Part shown: piece after piece, positions 41,001 to 49,262 of the stretch | How the letters are laid out: each line of letters begins with the position of its first letter | How positions within the stretch are numbered: position 1 is the first letter of the stretch | Source of the DNA: Mucilaginibacter sp. | Lineage (GTDB): Bacteria > Bacteroidota > Bacteroidia > Sphingobacteriales > Sphingobacteriaceae | Direction of reading: 5' to 3' | Length of the DNA stretch: 64,000 nt | Assembly (NCBI RefSeq): GCF_025359345.1 | Contig: NZ_JANYGQ010000032.1 | Coordinates: forward strand, 186,001-250,000 | The notes under the pieces: generated by a model | The model's input: only the letters and a program-made list of their open reading frames with translations | Databases searched by the model: none | Told to the model about the DNA's origin: nothing | Program-made: the position numbers and the translations under genes

Positions 41001-41310
41001 CTTCGGCCATATTCGTGCTTTCGTAAAAGCTTAGTTTAAGCAGTGTTAACCCTTGTATATTTTTGCTGGTGATGGTTTTTACACCGTTTACATACAAAAA
41101 CTGGTCTTGCATACGGGTGGAAAAGAAACCTTCCATTTGCTGCGGCGACATACCACCGTACGATTCAATTACATATATAGTAGGCAGGTTTAACTGCGGA
41201 AATATATCGATAGGGATATTTATTGCACTTAGCACTGCAAAAATCAAAAGGCTCAGAGTAACCACCACTACGGTGATAGGTCTTTTGAGTGCGGATGTGA
41301 CCATTGACAT
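38071..41310 (-). CDS. RND superfamily efflux pump, inner-membrane transporter
   Basis: 1079 residues, AcrB/HAE1-like: 12 membrane helices with two large periplasmic loops. IPIDIFPQLNLPTIYVIESYGGMSPQQMEGFFSTRMQ near 31-67 opens the first loop; LSGLALAIGILVDQATVTIENI near 389-410 carries the proton-relay Asp in helix 4 (one Asp where AcrB has two), and GVSVANAILIVTNGE lies in helix 10. A His/Glu-rich cytoplasmic linker (YQHYEHGKVHAHAGEAMDRSEELQVNR) follows helix 6. The MarR neighbour and the heavy-metal-type His-rich linker leave both drugs and metals possible as substrate. Confidence 0.9.
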   Translation of the reverse strand: MSMVTSALKRPITVVVVTLSLLIFAVLSAINIPIDIFPQLNLPTIYVIESYGGMSPQQMEGFFSTRMQDQFLYVNGVKTITSKNIQGLTLLKLSFYESTNMAEASAQVALQVNRAMKFFPPGALPPQVIRFDASSLPVGQLVMSAKGRSLKEIYDMAATRIRPLFSTVPGLSAPPPFGANSRSITVNVDPDKLRSYNLTADEVVEALSKFNAMSPSGNLRLNDIMFTTTVNTLVKKSEEFGDIPIKTKNGVPIYVKDIARVADASDITVDYALINGKRSVYIPIVKTADASTWSVVQSLKKKLPEMQSLLPDDVKISYEFDQSIFVVNAVKSLMTEGGLGALLTGLMVLLFLRDLRSSLVVVITIPVSILIGVLLLSLCGQTINIMTLSGLALAIGILVDQATVTIENIHQHLEMGKSKRLAIYDACEEISFPLLLILLCILAVFAPSFLMNGVPKAMFLPLSLSIGLTMIVSYLLAQTLVPILSNWMIKAERYQHYEHGKVHAHAGEAMDRSEELQVNRHLENEKNEPEKNDFFEKVKLRFIKILERWMPAKRIIIPVYLIAVIALAGLCFVIIGKDMMPKLNNGQFQIRIKEPDGTRLERTEDATKQVLQIIDKTVKHHVDISSAYVGLIPSSYGSSNLYIFNTGTHEAVLQVQVDESYKMNMDELKDALRKNIAAALPNLRITFEPIDMTEKIMSQGASTPIEVRVAGKDMDSIENYANRVVTRLKKIDYMRDVQIAQPLKVPAIAITLDRLKVAQFGLNVTEIGRSVTASTTSSRFTEKNQWLDEDKAYTYQVQVQIPEYVMNTMDELKEIPLLKGKSSPTLADVANFKVTYAPGEYDRTGPRRFLTVSANIYKKDLGTATTAVQKILKEVGAPPKGAIAEVKGMSSLLTDTFSSLQNGLLFAVLVIFLLLAANYQSFKLSLTVLCTIPAVILGSLTALLLTGSTLNLQSYMGMIMSTGVSVANAILIVTNGESLRLEYRDATRAAITSASIRLRPILMTSFAMMAGMVPMASGMGEAGEQTAPLGRAVIGGLFASTIAALFILPMVFAWVQSKTTYKSPSLMPDESTEIQPATL

Positions 41311-41316
41311 AGCTGA

Positions 41317-42702
41317 TTATTTTAAAAAGTTTAAAACTGTATTTACCTGGTTTTGGGTAATGGCCTTCTGGAACAGCGCATTAGCGTACTCGTATTTCGC
41401 CTGCATATAGTCGGTTTCGGCGCGATAGAGGATATTTAGAGCTGCGTTAAGCTCGATAATGTCCGTTAACCCACTTTTGTACAGTGATAGTTTTTGGCGA
41501 TAACCATCGCTCGCTGCTTTTAGCTGTTTGGGAATTTCCTTAAGGCGTTCAAGTGCCGTTTCCATTTCGGCATCGGCTTGGCTGGCGCTAAGTGCGAGCG
41601 CTTGTTTTTGCTCCTCCAGGTTTTTCATAGCATAGCTGGTAGCGGCTTTTTGAGTGCTTAGCTTTAACTGCCTGCGCCGTAAATCAAACAAGTTATATGA
41701 TATGCCCAGCCCGACCAGGTAATTACCCCTATCGAACCCGTAGCCGTTTGAGACGTTGTTGTACTGTCCGTTCCCGTTAATGCTTGATCCACGCTCCCAA
41801 GCCGCTGCGTTGAGCGAAATTTTTGGGTTATAAAGTTTTTTAACCAGGTTTTCCCGTTCAAGGTTATCCTGGTAAACAGATTTATAGAAATTTATAAGCG
41901 GATGATTAGCAGTATCAGCAGCAAACAGGTAGGCCGTTGGCTGGTTAATCAGGCTTAATTCAACTGTAGTATCAGGCACAATTGATTGGTAGGGCAGCCC
42001 GCTTATTTCAGACACGCGCAGTTGCAATTGTTTAAGCTGATTTTTTAACTCGATGTAGTTTAACCGCGCTTTTGATAGTTCGGCTTCGGCTATGCTGGTG
42101 TCCACCCCGGCACGTACACCGCTTTTCGCAAGGGATTGTATGGAGAGCCGAATTTGCTCGTTACGCTGTATGTTGCGGTATTGGATATTTAAAAAATCCT
42201 GTAGGCGCAGTAGTTGTAAATAACTGCCAATGGTATAAGCCTGTAACTGGTATTTTGATTGCGCAAACTGGTTTTGTTCAACCTGTACGTCGGAGTTGGC
42301 AACCCTGTTTTGAGCGCTGTATTTACCGAAGTTGTATATTTCCCAATCAAGCGCCGCAATGCCCAGGTTGTCGCCAACGGCCGTGGTTACACTGGTGTTG
42401 CGAATGCCGCCAGAGCTTGAAGGAACCATGCCAAAACCAAAATACGGCCCGGTGGTGTTGTTACTGGTACCAATATCGGCCTGGTAGTTTAGTTTTAAAT
42501 TGGGCAGCCAGCTGCTGCGAACTTCGGCAGCCTGGGCTTGCCTTATAAGTATAGCTGCCGAGTCGGTAAGCAGGGCAGGGGCCTCTCGGCTTACATTGCT
42601 GAGCAGTTGTTTTAAAGTTATTGGGGGTGTTTGCTGTGCTGTTGCAGCCATCGCCATAAAAGACAACGGTAAAATGCACAAACACTTTCTTAAACTTAAC
42701 AT
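41317..42702 (-). CDS. TolC-like outer-membrane efflux protein
   Basis: 461 residues with a signal peptide (cut near ATAQ, residue 23). Two repeats of the TolC pattern with long coiled-coil helices (SLAKSGVRAGVDTSIAEAELSKARLNYIELKNQLKQLQLRVSEISG near 190-235; YKSGLTDIIELNAALNILYRAETDYMQAKYEYANALFQ near the C-terminus). It forms the outer-membrane exit duct of the tripartite pump. First gene of the operon tolC-like, RND, fusion protein, marR; the RND start follows 6 bases after its stop. Confidence 0.9.
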   Translation of the reverse strand: MLSLRKCLCILPLSFMAMAATAQQTPPITLKQLLSNVSREAPALLTDSAAILIRQAQAAEVRSSWLPNLKLNYQADIGTSNNTTGPYFGFGMVPSSSGGIRNTSVTTAVGDNLGIAALDWEIYNFGKYSAQNRVANSDVQVEQNQFAQSKYQLQAYTIGSYLQLLRLQDFLNIQYRNIQRNEQIRLSIQSLAKSGVRAGVDTSIAEAELSKARLNYIELKNQLKQLQLRVSEISGLPYQSIVPDTTVELSLINQPTAYLFAADTANHPLINFYKSVYQDNLERENLVKKLYNPKISLNAAAWERGSSINGNGQYNNVSNGYGFDRGNYLVGLGISYNLFDLRRRQLKLSTQKAATSYAMKNLEEQKQALALSASQADAEMETALERLKEIPKQLKAASDGYRQKLSLYKSGLTDIIELNAALNILYRAETDYMQAKYEYANALFQKAITQNQVNTVLNFLK

Positions 42703-42795
42703 GTTGAATTCAGAAATTATTTACGAATGAATAATGTATGCCATCGGCGGAAGCCAGAGGCATAAGGGTTTCACAGGATGATTAATTCAGGAATA

Positions 42796-43176
42796 TCAAA
42801 TAGTAAGGTTGCAGTTGAGCAGGTACGAGGGTTGTGCGGGAGACAGGCATAAGCGCAGTCTTCGTAAAGTACGGTTGGATAAATTTTGCGCGGCAAACGC
42901 AAAAGGTAAAATTATACCTAACAGTACAGCAAAATGCAATAAAACAAAGCCGAGCGGCTCAGCCAATTTTTTCTGAACAAAAGTTGTATCAAAATTACCA
43001 TCTTCCACATACTCCTGTTTGCGTTTTGTGAACGCCTTTACGCAGATAGTTAAATGTTTCAAGTGGTTAATGTTTGCAAGAGAATTAAAACCGATAAACG
43101 GCTTGGCAACCAACATCAGCACCGCGAAGCAGAAGAAAACAATAGCCGACTTAAACAATTGCATTTTTGTAACCAC
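42796..43176 (-). CDS. Small hydrophobic protein of unknown function
   Basis: 126 residues with two membrane helices (about 7-25 and 76-96: PLGFVLLHFAVLLGIILPFAFA) separated by a polar loop with several Lys and Asp, and a basic C-terminus (RTLRRLRLCLSPAQPS). Codon use looks like real coding DNA in the first 100 residues. It lies just upstream of the efflux operon in the same direction, 93 bases before the tolC-like ATG, but there is no evidence for a shared role. An alternative start is ATG 43164 (MQLFKSAIVFF). Family not recognised. Confidence 0.5.
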   Translation of the reverse strand: MVTKMQLFKSAIVFFCFAVLMLVAKPFIGFNSLANINHLKHLTICVKAFTKRKQEYVEDGNFDTTFVQKKLAEPLGFVLLHFAVLLGIILPFAFAAQNLSNRTLRRLRLCLSPAQPSYLLNCNLTI

Positions 43177-43282
43177 GTATTAGTAACCGCAAAAGTAGGT
43201 ACAAAATTGTGCGGTTTTTGTTTATATATATTACCGTAACATTAATGTTGCATTAAGGGACGCTGTCCTGAATAAGCTATTT

Positions 43283-43702
43283 TTAATTTGGCGGTGTTCT
43301 AAAACCGCCTAACCTGCCTTTCCAAACCTGGTATAATACCCAGCCGAAAGGAAATAGCCAAATCAAATCGTTAAATACATTTACCCATAAAAAAGACGGG
43401 TTTAGCTCACCCAGCCAAACGTAATAAATGGCCCCCGGCGGGCCTAAAAGCTTGCCTAAAAACCCAACAAAAATAAGCGGCCAATATCTCACCGGGTCTT
43501 TCGAGGCGAAATAATAGGCTACGCCGTAAACGCCCACCAGCATCCCGATGCATTTTAATAAAATAATTACAAAGGCTGATGATGGATTGCCAAACAGCAG
43601 TATTTGCGGATGAAACGAAATTAATGCACCCCAAAACAGGTTGTAAAGGGCCGCAAAAAATAGTATGATCTTCGCCCATTTTAGTTTTCGTTTGTTATCC
43701 AT
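43283..43702 (-). CDS. Small four-helix membrane protein, unknown function
   Basis: 139 residues with four hydrophobic segments (about 10-28, 41-65, 72-92, 104-125). Conserved-looking features are FFAALYNLFWGALISFHP, GMLVGVYGVAYYFASKDP and LLGPPGAIYYVWLG, which I recognise as recurring in Bacteroidota and Cyanobacteria small membrane proteins of unknown role. It follows the wbqC-like gene by 21 bases on the same strand, so it is probably co-transcribed with it. Confidence 0.6.
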   Translation of the reverse strand: MDNKRKLKWAKIILFFAALYNLFWGALISFHPQILLFGNPSSAFVIILLKCIGMLVGVYGVAYYFASKDPVRYWPLIFVGFLGKLLGPPGAIYYVWLGELNPSFLWVNVFNDLIWLFPFGWVLYQVWKGRLGGFRTPPN

Positions 43703-43723
43703 TATTGGTATTACGATGTTGAT

Positions 43724-44335
43724 TTACAGGTAGTTTACAGAATGCGGCCCCTGGTTAAACAGCAAATCAACAATGCTTAAATTTTTGATAAAGCCTTTAC
43801 GGTCTTCAAATACTTGGAAGTACGCCATTTGGTTGAAATCTGTTTCCCGTTTTGGGTTAATGGATTCGCGGTAGTCTATAAGTTCCGGGTAGTTAGTTTC
43901 GTAGCTATCAGTATATTTAAAGTCGATCTTAATTTTCATCGCCTTCAATACAAACTGTAAAAGCTGCTCGTTATATTCGAAAAGGTAATCAAACTTTTTT
44001 TCATAAAAAGGCGTCAGTTCGTCCTCATAATATTCAAAATAAGCCGAGCGACGGTAACAGGCCTGCAGGCTAAGCCAGTGCAGGCGCTGCCAGTTGAAAT
44101 CGTAGCTTATTTTTATGTCCTTAACTTTGGTGTGATTTTTTGAGCCCTTTATTACAGGTACCGTAAGCCCCAGCACGCCATCTGGTGTATAAACATTGGC
44201 ACGGTTGCGGTAAGTTTGCTTAGGGAAATGTTCTTCTTTTTCAATAAGGATATTGGCCCGATAAGTATTCAATTTTACAAAATACTCTACCGGCGGAAGA
44301 TAAAACATAGGTAACACAGCGCCTTTTTCAATCAT
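43724..44335 (-). CDS. WbqC-like family protein
   Basis: 203 residues. It opens with VLPMFYLPPVEYFVKLNTYRANILIEKEEHFPKQTYRNRANVYTPDGVLGLTVPVIKGSK, the WbqC family signature (Pfam WbqC), and ends with the short YFQVFEDRKGFIKNLSIVDLLFNQGP. Some members occur in O-antigen or glycan clusters, where acyl- or aminotransfer roles were proposed, but a biochemical activity is not settled. Divergent from the lipid acyltransferase and glycosyltransferase genes, which supports a link with the cell envelope. Confidence 0.8.
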   Translation of the reverse strand: MIEKGAVLPMFYLPPVEYFVKLNTYRANILIEKEEHFPKQTYRNRANVYTPDGVLGLTVPVIKGSKNHTKVKDIKISYDFNWQRLHWLSLQACYRRSAYFEYYEDELTPFYEKKFDYLFEYNEQLLQFVLKAMKIKIDFKYTDSYETNYPELIDYRESINPKRETDFNQMAYFQVFEDRKGFIKNLSIVDLLFNQGPHSVNYL

Positions 44336-44371
44336 ATATTTTATGTTTGTACCAAAAATCGGACGAAAATA

Positions 44372-45256
44372 ATGATAAAAAAAGGGCTTTCAAGATTAGG
44401 TACATTCTTTTTATACCTGGTTTCGCTGCTTCCCTTTTGGTTTTTATACCTAATAGCCGACCTGCTATATGTAATACTTTACTACATAACAGGCTACCGC
44501 CGCAAAGTTGTACAGGAGAACCTTAGCAATTCGTTCCCCGAAAAAACGGAAACAGAGCGCAAAGCGATAGAAAAAAAATACTTCAAGTATATGGCTGATT
44601 TGATGATTGAAACCATTAAATCGGTAAGTATGTCGCGCAAGTCGGTTAAAAAACGGATGATATGCACCAATCCCGAATTGCTAGAGCATTATTTCGACCA
44701 GGGGAGAAGCATTATAGCCGCAGCGGGACACTATGCTAATTGGGAAATGGCTTGTTTGAGCTTTGGGTTTTTAACCACCCGCCGGAGGATGATTGTTTAC
44801 AAGCCGCAATCGAACGAGGTTTTTACTGACTTTTTTAACCGGACCCGCTCAAGGTTTGGCGCTACCATGATTTCCATGCGGCAAACACTGCGCAAAATGA
44901 TTGAGTTTAAAAACGAACTGACCATTACGGTACTGGCATCAGACCAAACACCTACGCGGGAGGATGCCAAATATTTTATTGAATTTTTGAACCAACCCAC
45001 TGCAGTCTTTCTTGGAGTTGAAAAATTGACCAAAGTAGTAAACAGCGTGGTTATATTTTATAGGATAGATTTAGTAAAAAGAGGGCATTATACTTATACC
45101 TTTGTGCCTTTAGTTGAAGAACCCGAAAAAACCAAGCCTTACGAGATAACAGAAATACACGTAAGGTACCTTGAACAATTAATTAGAGAAAAACCCGAAT
45201 ACTGGCTATGGTCTCACCGGAGGTGGAAAATTAAGCCGGAGGATGTACAAAAATGA
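44372..45256 (+). CDS. Lysophospholipid acyltransferase family protein (LpxL-like)
   Basis: 294 residues. N-terminal membrane helix (LGTFFLYLVSLLPFWFLYLIADLLYVI), then AAAGHYANWEMACLSFGF near 114-131, where His and Glu form the HxxxxE variant of the acyltransferase motif used by LpxL/HtrB-type enzymes; ASDQTPTREDAKYFIEFLNQPTAVFLGVEKL follows as the second block. It transfers an acyl chain to a lipid A precursor or a related lipid at the inner face of the inner membrane. Stop and next ATG overlap (ATGA), coupling it to the downstream glycosyltransferase. Confidence 0.85.
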   Translation: MIKKGLSRLGTFFLYLVSLLPFWFLYLIADLLYVILYYITGYRRKVVQENLSNSFPEKTETERKAIEKKYFKYMADLMIETIKSVSMSRKSVKKRMICTNPELLEHYFDQGRSIIAAAGHYANWEMACLSFGFLTTRRRMIVYKPQSNEVFTDFFNRTRSRFGATMISMRQTLRKMIEFKNELTITVLASDQTPTREDAKYFIEFLNQPTAVFLGVEKLTKVVNSVVIFYRIDLVKRGHYTYTFVPLVEEPEKTKPYEITEIHVRYLEQLIREKPEYWLWSHRRWKIKPEDVQK

Positions 45257-46293
45257 GTAATATACCCAAAGTTGCCGTAGTTATTTTAAACTGGAACGGT
45301 ATTAAGCACCTTCGCGAATTCTTGCCCTCGGTATTAAGTTCTGTTTATCCTAACCTCGATATCATCGTAGGGGACAATGCCTCAACCGATGGCTCTGTTG
45401 AATTTATACGGCAGGAATACCCATCTATCCAGGTTATCCAAAACGATGATAACTATGGTTTTACAGGCGGCTACAACCGTGTGTTGGCTAAAGTTGAGGC
45501 TGACTATTACATTTTATTAAACTCCGATGTTGAAGTTTCGTCCGGGTGGATAACACCGGTTATCGAGCTTATGGAAAGCGACCCGCTGATTGCCGCAGCA
45601 GCGCCGAAAATAAGGGCTTATAATCAAAAAGAATATTTCGAACATGCAGGCGCAGCGGGAGGATTTATCGACATCTACGGTTACCCGTTTTGTCAGGGGC
45701 GCATTTTTTACGAGATAGAACAGGATAACGGGCAATACCAGCAATCGGGCGAGGTGTTTTGGGCTACGGGAGCAGCTATGTTTGTAAAAAGTAAATGCTG
45801 GCGCGACGCGGGTGGTTTTGACGAACGTTTTTTTGCCCACATGGAAGAAATAGATTTGTGCTGGCGCTTAAAAAATATGGGTTACAAGGTTATTTATTGC
45901 GCCGAATCTGAAGTGTTTCACTTAGGTGGCGGTACGTTAAACGTTGAGAACCCGTTTAAAACCTATCTCAATTTCAGGAACAATTTATTACTGCTGGCCA
46001 ATAACCTACCGTTTTGGCGCGCCACTTTTGTTATTATTGTCCGTATTTGGATGGATTTATTGGCACTGTTCAGGTTTTTAAGCGAAGGCAAGCGCAGGGA
46101 TGCCTGGGCTGTAAGCCGGGCACACCAGAACTTTGTGCTTGGGTTATTTAAAAAGAATAAAACCAAACGCGCGGAAATTAGCCATAGTGCATCGCCCAAT
46201 AAAAAAGGCATGTACAAAGGCAGCCTGGTGTGGGCTTTTTTTGTAAAAAAGAAACGCCACTTTACTGAGCTTGACCGGGATCTGTTTTATTAG
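45253..46293 (+). CDS. Glycosyltransferase family 2
   Basis: 346 residues. GT-A signature KVAVVILNWNGIKHLREFLPSVL from residue 5, VGDNASTDGSVEFI near 39-52, the LLNSDVEVSSGW metal-binding block near 92-103 and FDERFFAHMEEIDLCWRLKNMGYK near 195-218 with the catalytic ED-like pair. A hydrophobic C-terminal part (LPFWRATFVIIVRIWMDLLALFRFL) probably sits on the membrane. Paired with the acyltransferase by a 4-base overlap, so it likely modifies a lipid-linked glycan. The last 32 bases overlap the end of the convergent MscS gene. Confidence 0.85.
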   Translation: MSNIPKVAVVILNWNGIKHLREFLPSVLSSVYPNLDIIVGDNASTDGSVEFIRQEYPSIQVIQNDDNYGFTGGYNRVLAKVEADYYILLNSDVEVSSGWITPVIELMESDPLIAAAAPKIRAYNQKEYFEHAGAAGGFIDIYGYPFCQGRIFYEIEQDNGQYQQSGEVFWATGAAMFVKSKCWRDAGGFDERFFAHMEEIDLCWRLKNMGYKVIYCAESEVFHLGGGTLNVENPFKTYLNFRNNLLLLANNLPFWRATFVIIVRIWMDLLALFRFLSEGKRRDAWAVSRAHQNFVLGLFKKNKTKRAEISHSASPNKKGMYKGSLVWAFFVKKKRHFTELDRDLFY

Positions 46294-48790
46294 TATCCTT
46301 CTTCTTTTCTCCAGCCTGTACCTTGCTGGCTATGCTTAAAACGGGGACACCATCAGGGAAACGCAGGTTTACATCTTTTTTGTCGGATGGTATTTCAACG
46401 CATTTTTCGTCAAATGCGCCGTAAATTTTGGCCATTAAATCGCTCTTCAACAAAAGAGCTTTGGTATTATCTGCAATAACCCAAAAAAGCATTTTAAAAT
46501 CAACCGATTCGTCACTGTATTTATCAATGAAAATCAAGGGCGTGGGCGTTTGTATAACCTCCGCATGGGTACTTATAATATCCCGCAAAATGTTTTCAAC
46601 CTTGTTAATATCCATCCCATGGGCAACGTTTATCACCAGGTCTATACGACGGTAATTATTGCTTAACGTCCAGTTTATAACGTGTTGCGATATCAGGTCG
46701 CCGTTAGGTATTATTACCTCAGCGCCATCGCTGGTCATTATTTTGCTCGACCGGATGCCTATTTCCTTCATCCGCCCCGTTTTGTTATCAACCTCTATCA
46801 AATCACCGATCTGGATGGGCTTTTCAAAGGCAAGAATTATACCCGATACCAGGTTGTTTACAATATTTTGTAAACCAAAACCAATACCTACGCCAAATGC
46901 ACTGATGATGATGGTCAATTTCTCGAGCGGGAAACCCGACGCTGCCACAGCCAGCAAAAAGCCAAGTGAAAATACGCCAATCCTGATCAGCAGGGCAGAG
47001 GTCTGATTTTTCTTTTTGGCTATGGACAAGTCGCTTACGCGCTGCGATGAAACATCATAAAAATAACTTATCACTTTTGACACGATGGATGAAAGCCAAA
47101 CCACCAAAATAAAAGTAACGAAGCCCGAAAACGTAAACGAAGCACCCCCAACAGTTCGCTGTTGGCTTAACAAATCGCTAACCATGTCGGCCACCCAGTC
47201 ATCTATGTTTAGGTTTTGGAGTAAAAAAAACAGCCAGAGCAGTGTTGCAAGCGTAATCAGTACTTTTCTGAACTTTTTTTGCAATAAGGCGTAATCCAGG
47301 TAGGCTATGATGCTCTTGCTATCCTTTTTTACCTGGAATTGTAAAAACAACCCCTGGATAATTATCTGCACGACAAAAAACAGGATTACGGCAAACCAAA
47401 GGTTAAATACCGCTGTGATGCCGATGATTTTAGCCAAGCTGAACCTTCCTGTTAAATTTAGAATCAGGGAGATAATGTGCAGACCGATAAATATGCGAAG
47501 TGCAGTGCAGGTATGGGGGATATGGTCGCTGGACGTCTTTTTCGCGCTTTTAAAAATTATCCAACCCGAAATAATAGATATAATACTTAGCAATAAAATC
47601 ACATACCTGTCGATATTGGTGATTTGTATAAAAAGGTTACTTGCCCCGTAGATTATGCCTAAAAGGAACAGGCCGCAAAGAAAATTAAATGTTTCGGGAA
47701 GGAAGTGCCTTTTAATCAGGATGAGTGTGCAGATCATCGAAACCAGGAATAGCGTCTCCAAAAAAACAACCGGCGGGTGATCATAGAAATAGGGCACTAT
47801 CGCCACCGTAACAAGCAACGCAGAAACTAAAGGGTTGCGCCGGATGTAATTTGCCTGCCCCAATATCTCATCGGGGTTTTCAATACTGCGTAATGTGCGC
47901 CTGCGCACGTAAAACACCCAGCCCAGCATAATTAATAGTGAGAAAAGGCATATATAATGAATGGTCGTATCCGACTTGATGAAATAGTTATACAGTATGC
48001 CATTAAGCCGAACTGTGCCCTTGAGGGCAGTTTTAAAATCAGCAACTTGTAACGATGGCTTCAGTATATTATCAGCTTCGCCGGCAAAGGCGCGGGCTGC
48101 AAAGCGTCGTATTTTGAGATCTATCTGATCGGTAGCATCCATGACACGTGTAAATGCTACTGTTACTTTATCCTGTAGCTGGTTTACTTTTACCAGGTTA
48201 GCCCTGTTTGTAGTGTCGGTCACATAATAAAGGTGCCTGGTAATGCCCCGCTGTTCAAAATATGTGCTCCTGATTACACTGTCGTACGGTACGATATTGA
48301 GCGACGTATCCTTGTCAAATTTTATAAGCTCATGCTGGTTCGCGATCAATTTGGCGCTTACAGCTTCCAGATCGTCCTGCCAGCCGGTAAGTTTGTCCTG
48401 CAAGTGGTCCAAATTATCACGTAGTACAGCCAGGTATCGCAAGGTGCTCGACTTGTGGGTTTTTGTCAAGCTATCGATTTTATTGATCCGCCGCATAACA
48501 GCAGGGAAGCCCGTGCTCACGTCGCCCGTGTCCAGTCCTTCGGATAAGCTGTTGTTTATCTGGTTGAAAGTAGATGTGTAATGCTCAACACGCTGCAGGA
48601 AGGCATTAATTGAGGTGTCGGCCCTGTTGAATGTGCGCAGTAGCGAATCGCGCGAACGCATACGATGCTTTTCAGCGTCTCTTTTCGACCGCTCCTGTTT
48701 TTTGGTTTTCTCCTGACCAAGGGCATTGCCGGCGAAAAGATCTGCCAGTAAAAATATAATTAGCGGGGTAAGTTTAATTATTTTGCGCAT
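46262..48790 (-). CDS. Large mechanosensitive ion channel protein (MscS family)
   Basis: 842 residues: signal peptide (1-25), a periplasmic helical region to about 285, then eleven or so membrane helices and the MscS core. The pore helix region with VGIGFGLQNIVNNLVSGIILAFEKPIQIGDLIEVDNKTGRMKEIGIRSSKIMTSDGAEVIIPNGDLIS near 640-705 is diagnostic of MscS. It ends with a charged tail (KKDTNKTDPGQAQ). It releases solutes under hypo-osmotic shock. The long form resembles MscK/YbiO-type channels. It ends convergently in the GT2 gene with a 32-base overlap and lies 16 bases after the aroQ stop. Confidence 0.9.
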   Translation of the reverse strand: MRKIIKLTPLIIFLLADLFAGNALGQEKTKKQERSKRDAEKHRMRSRDSLLRTFNRADTSINAFLQRVEHYTSTFNQINNSLSEGLDTGDVSTGFPAVMRRINKIDSLTKTHKSSTLRYLAVLRDNLDHLQDKLTGWQDDLEAVSAKLIANQHELIKFDKDTSLNIVPYDSVIRSTYFEQRGITRHLYYVTDTTNRANLVKVNQLQDKVTVAFTRVMDATDQIDLKIRRFAARAFAGEADNILKPSLQVADFKTALKGTVRLNGILYNYFIKSDTTIHYICLFSLLIMLGWVFYVRRRTLRSIENPDEILGQANYIRRNPLVSALLVTVAIVPYFYDHPPVVFLETLFLVSMICTLILIKRHFLPETFNFLCGLFLLGIIYGASNLFIQITNIDRYVILLLSIISIISGWIIFKSAKKTSSDHIPHTCTALRIFIGLHIISLILNLTGRFSLAKIIGITAVFNLWFAVILFFVVQIIIQGLFLQFQVKKDSKSIIAYLDYALLQKKFRKVLITLATLLWLFFLLQNLNIDDWVADMVSDLLSQQRTVGGASFTFSGFVTFILVVWLSSIVSKVISYFYDVSSQRVSDLSIAKKKNQTSALLIRIGVFSLGFLLAVAASGFPLEKLTIIISAFGVGIGFGLQNIVNNLVSGIILAFEKPIQIGDLIEVDNKTGRMKEIGIRSSKIMTSDGAEVIIPNGDLISQHVINWTLSNNYRRIDLVINVAHGMDINKVENILRDIISTHAEVIQTPTPLIFIDKYSDESVDFKMLFWVIADNTKALLLKSDLMAKIYGAFDEKCVEIPSDKKDVNLRFPDGVPVLSIASKVQAGEKKKDTNKTDPGQAQ

Positions 48791-48805
48791 CGGGACGAAT
48801 ATAGA

Positions 48806-49225
48806 TTAAGGATTGATGAGATTTTCAACAGCAAGACGGTACGAATCCATTCCAAAACCGGCAATAACGCCTTTACAGCTGGCCGCAAGCATGGAGTGGT
48901 GCCTGAATTCTTCGCGTTTATATACATTGGATATATGCACTTCAATAACCGGTGATTTTATGGCGGCAATGGCATCGGCAATAGCAATAGAAGTGTGGGT
49001 ATACGCGCCGGCATTGATGACGATACCATCGTTTACAAAACCAACCTCGTGAATTTTATTTATAATTTCACCCTCAACATTGCTCTGGTAATAGTCGATT
49101 TCAACAACAGGATAGCGCTTACGCAAATCGGTCAAATAGCTTTCAAAATCGGTATTGCCGTAAATTGATTTTTCGCGAACGCCGAGCAGGTTTAAATTGG
49201 GGCCGTTTATAATTTGTATCTTCAT
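48806..49225 (-). CDS. aroQ: 3-dehydroquinate dehydratase, type II
   Basis: With ATG at 49225 (MKIQIINGPNLNLLG) it has 139 residues, standard for the dodecameric type II enzyme; the ATG at 49249 would add eight residues without family support. INGPNLNLLGVREKSIYG carries the catalytic Tyr and Arg, NAGAYTHTSIAI the Asn, and EVHISNVYKREEFRHHS the catalytic His. Third step of the shikimate route toward aromatic amino acids. Divergent from xerD with only 37 bp between start codons. Confidence 0.94.
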   Translation of the reverse strand: MKIQIINGPNLNLLGVREKSIYGNTDFESYLTDLRKRYPVVEIDYYQSNVEGEIINKIHEVGFVNDGIVINAGAYTHTSIAIADAIAAIKSPVIEVHISNVYKREEFRHHSMLAASCKGVIAGFGMDSYRLAVENLINP

Positions 49226-49262
49226 CACCTCAAACTTAATTAAAAACATTAAAAAAAACAGG

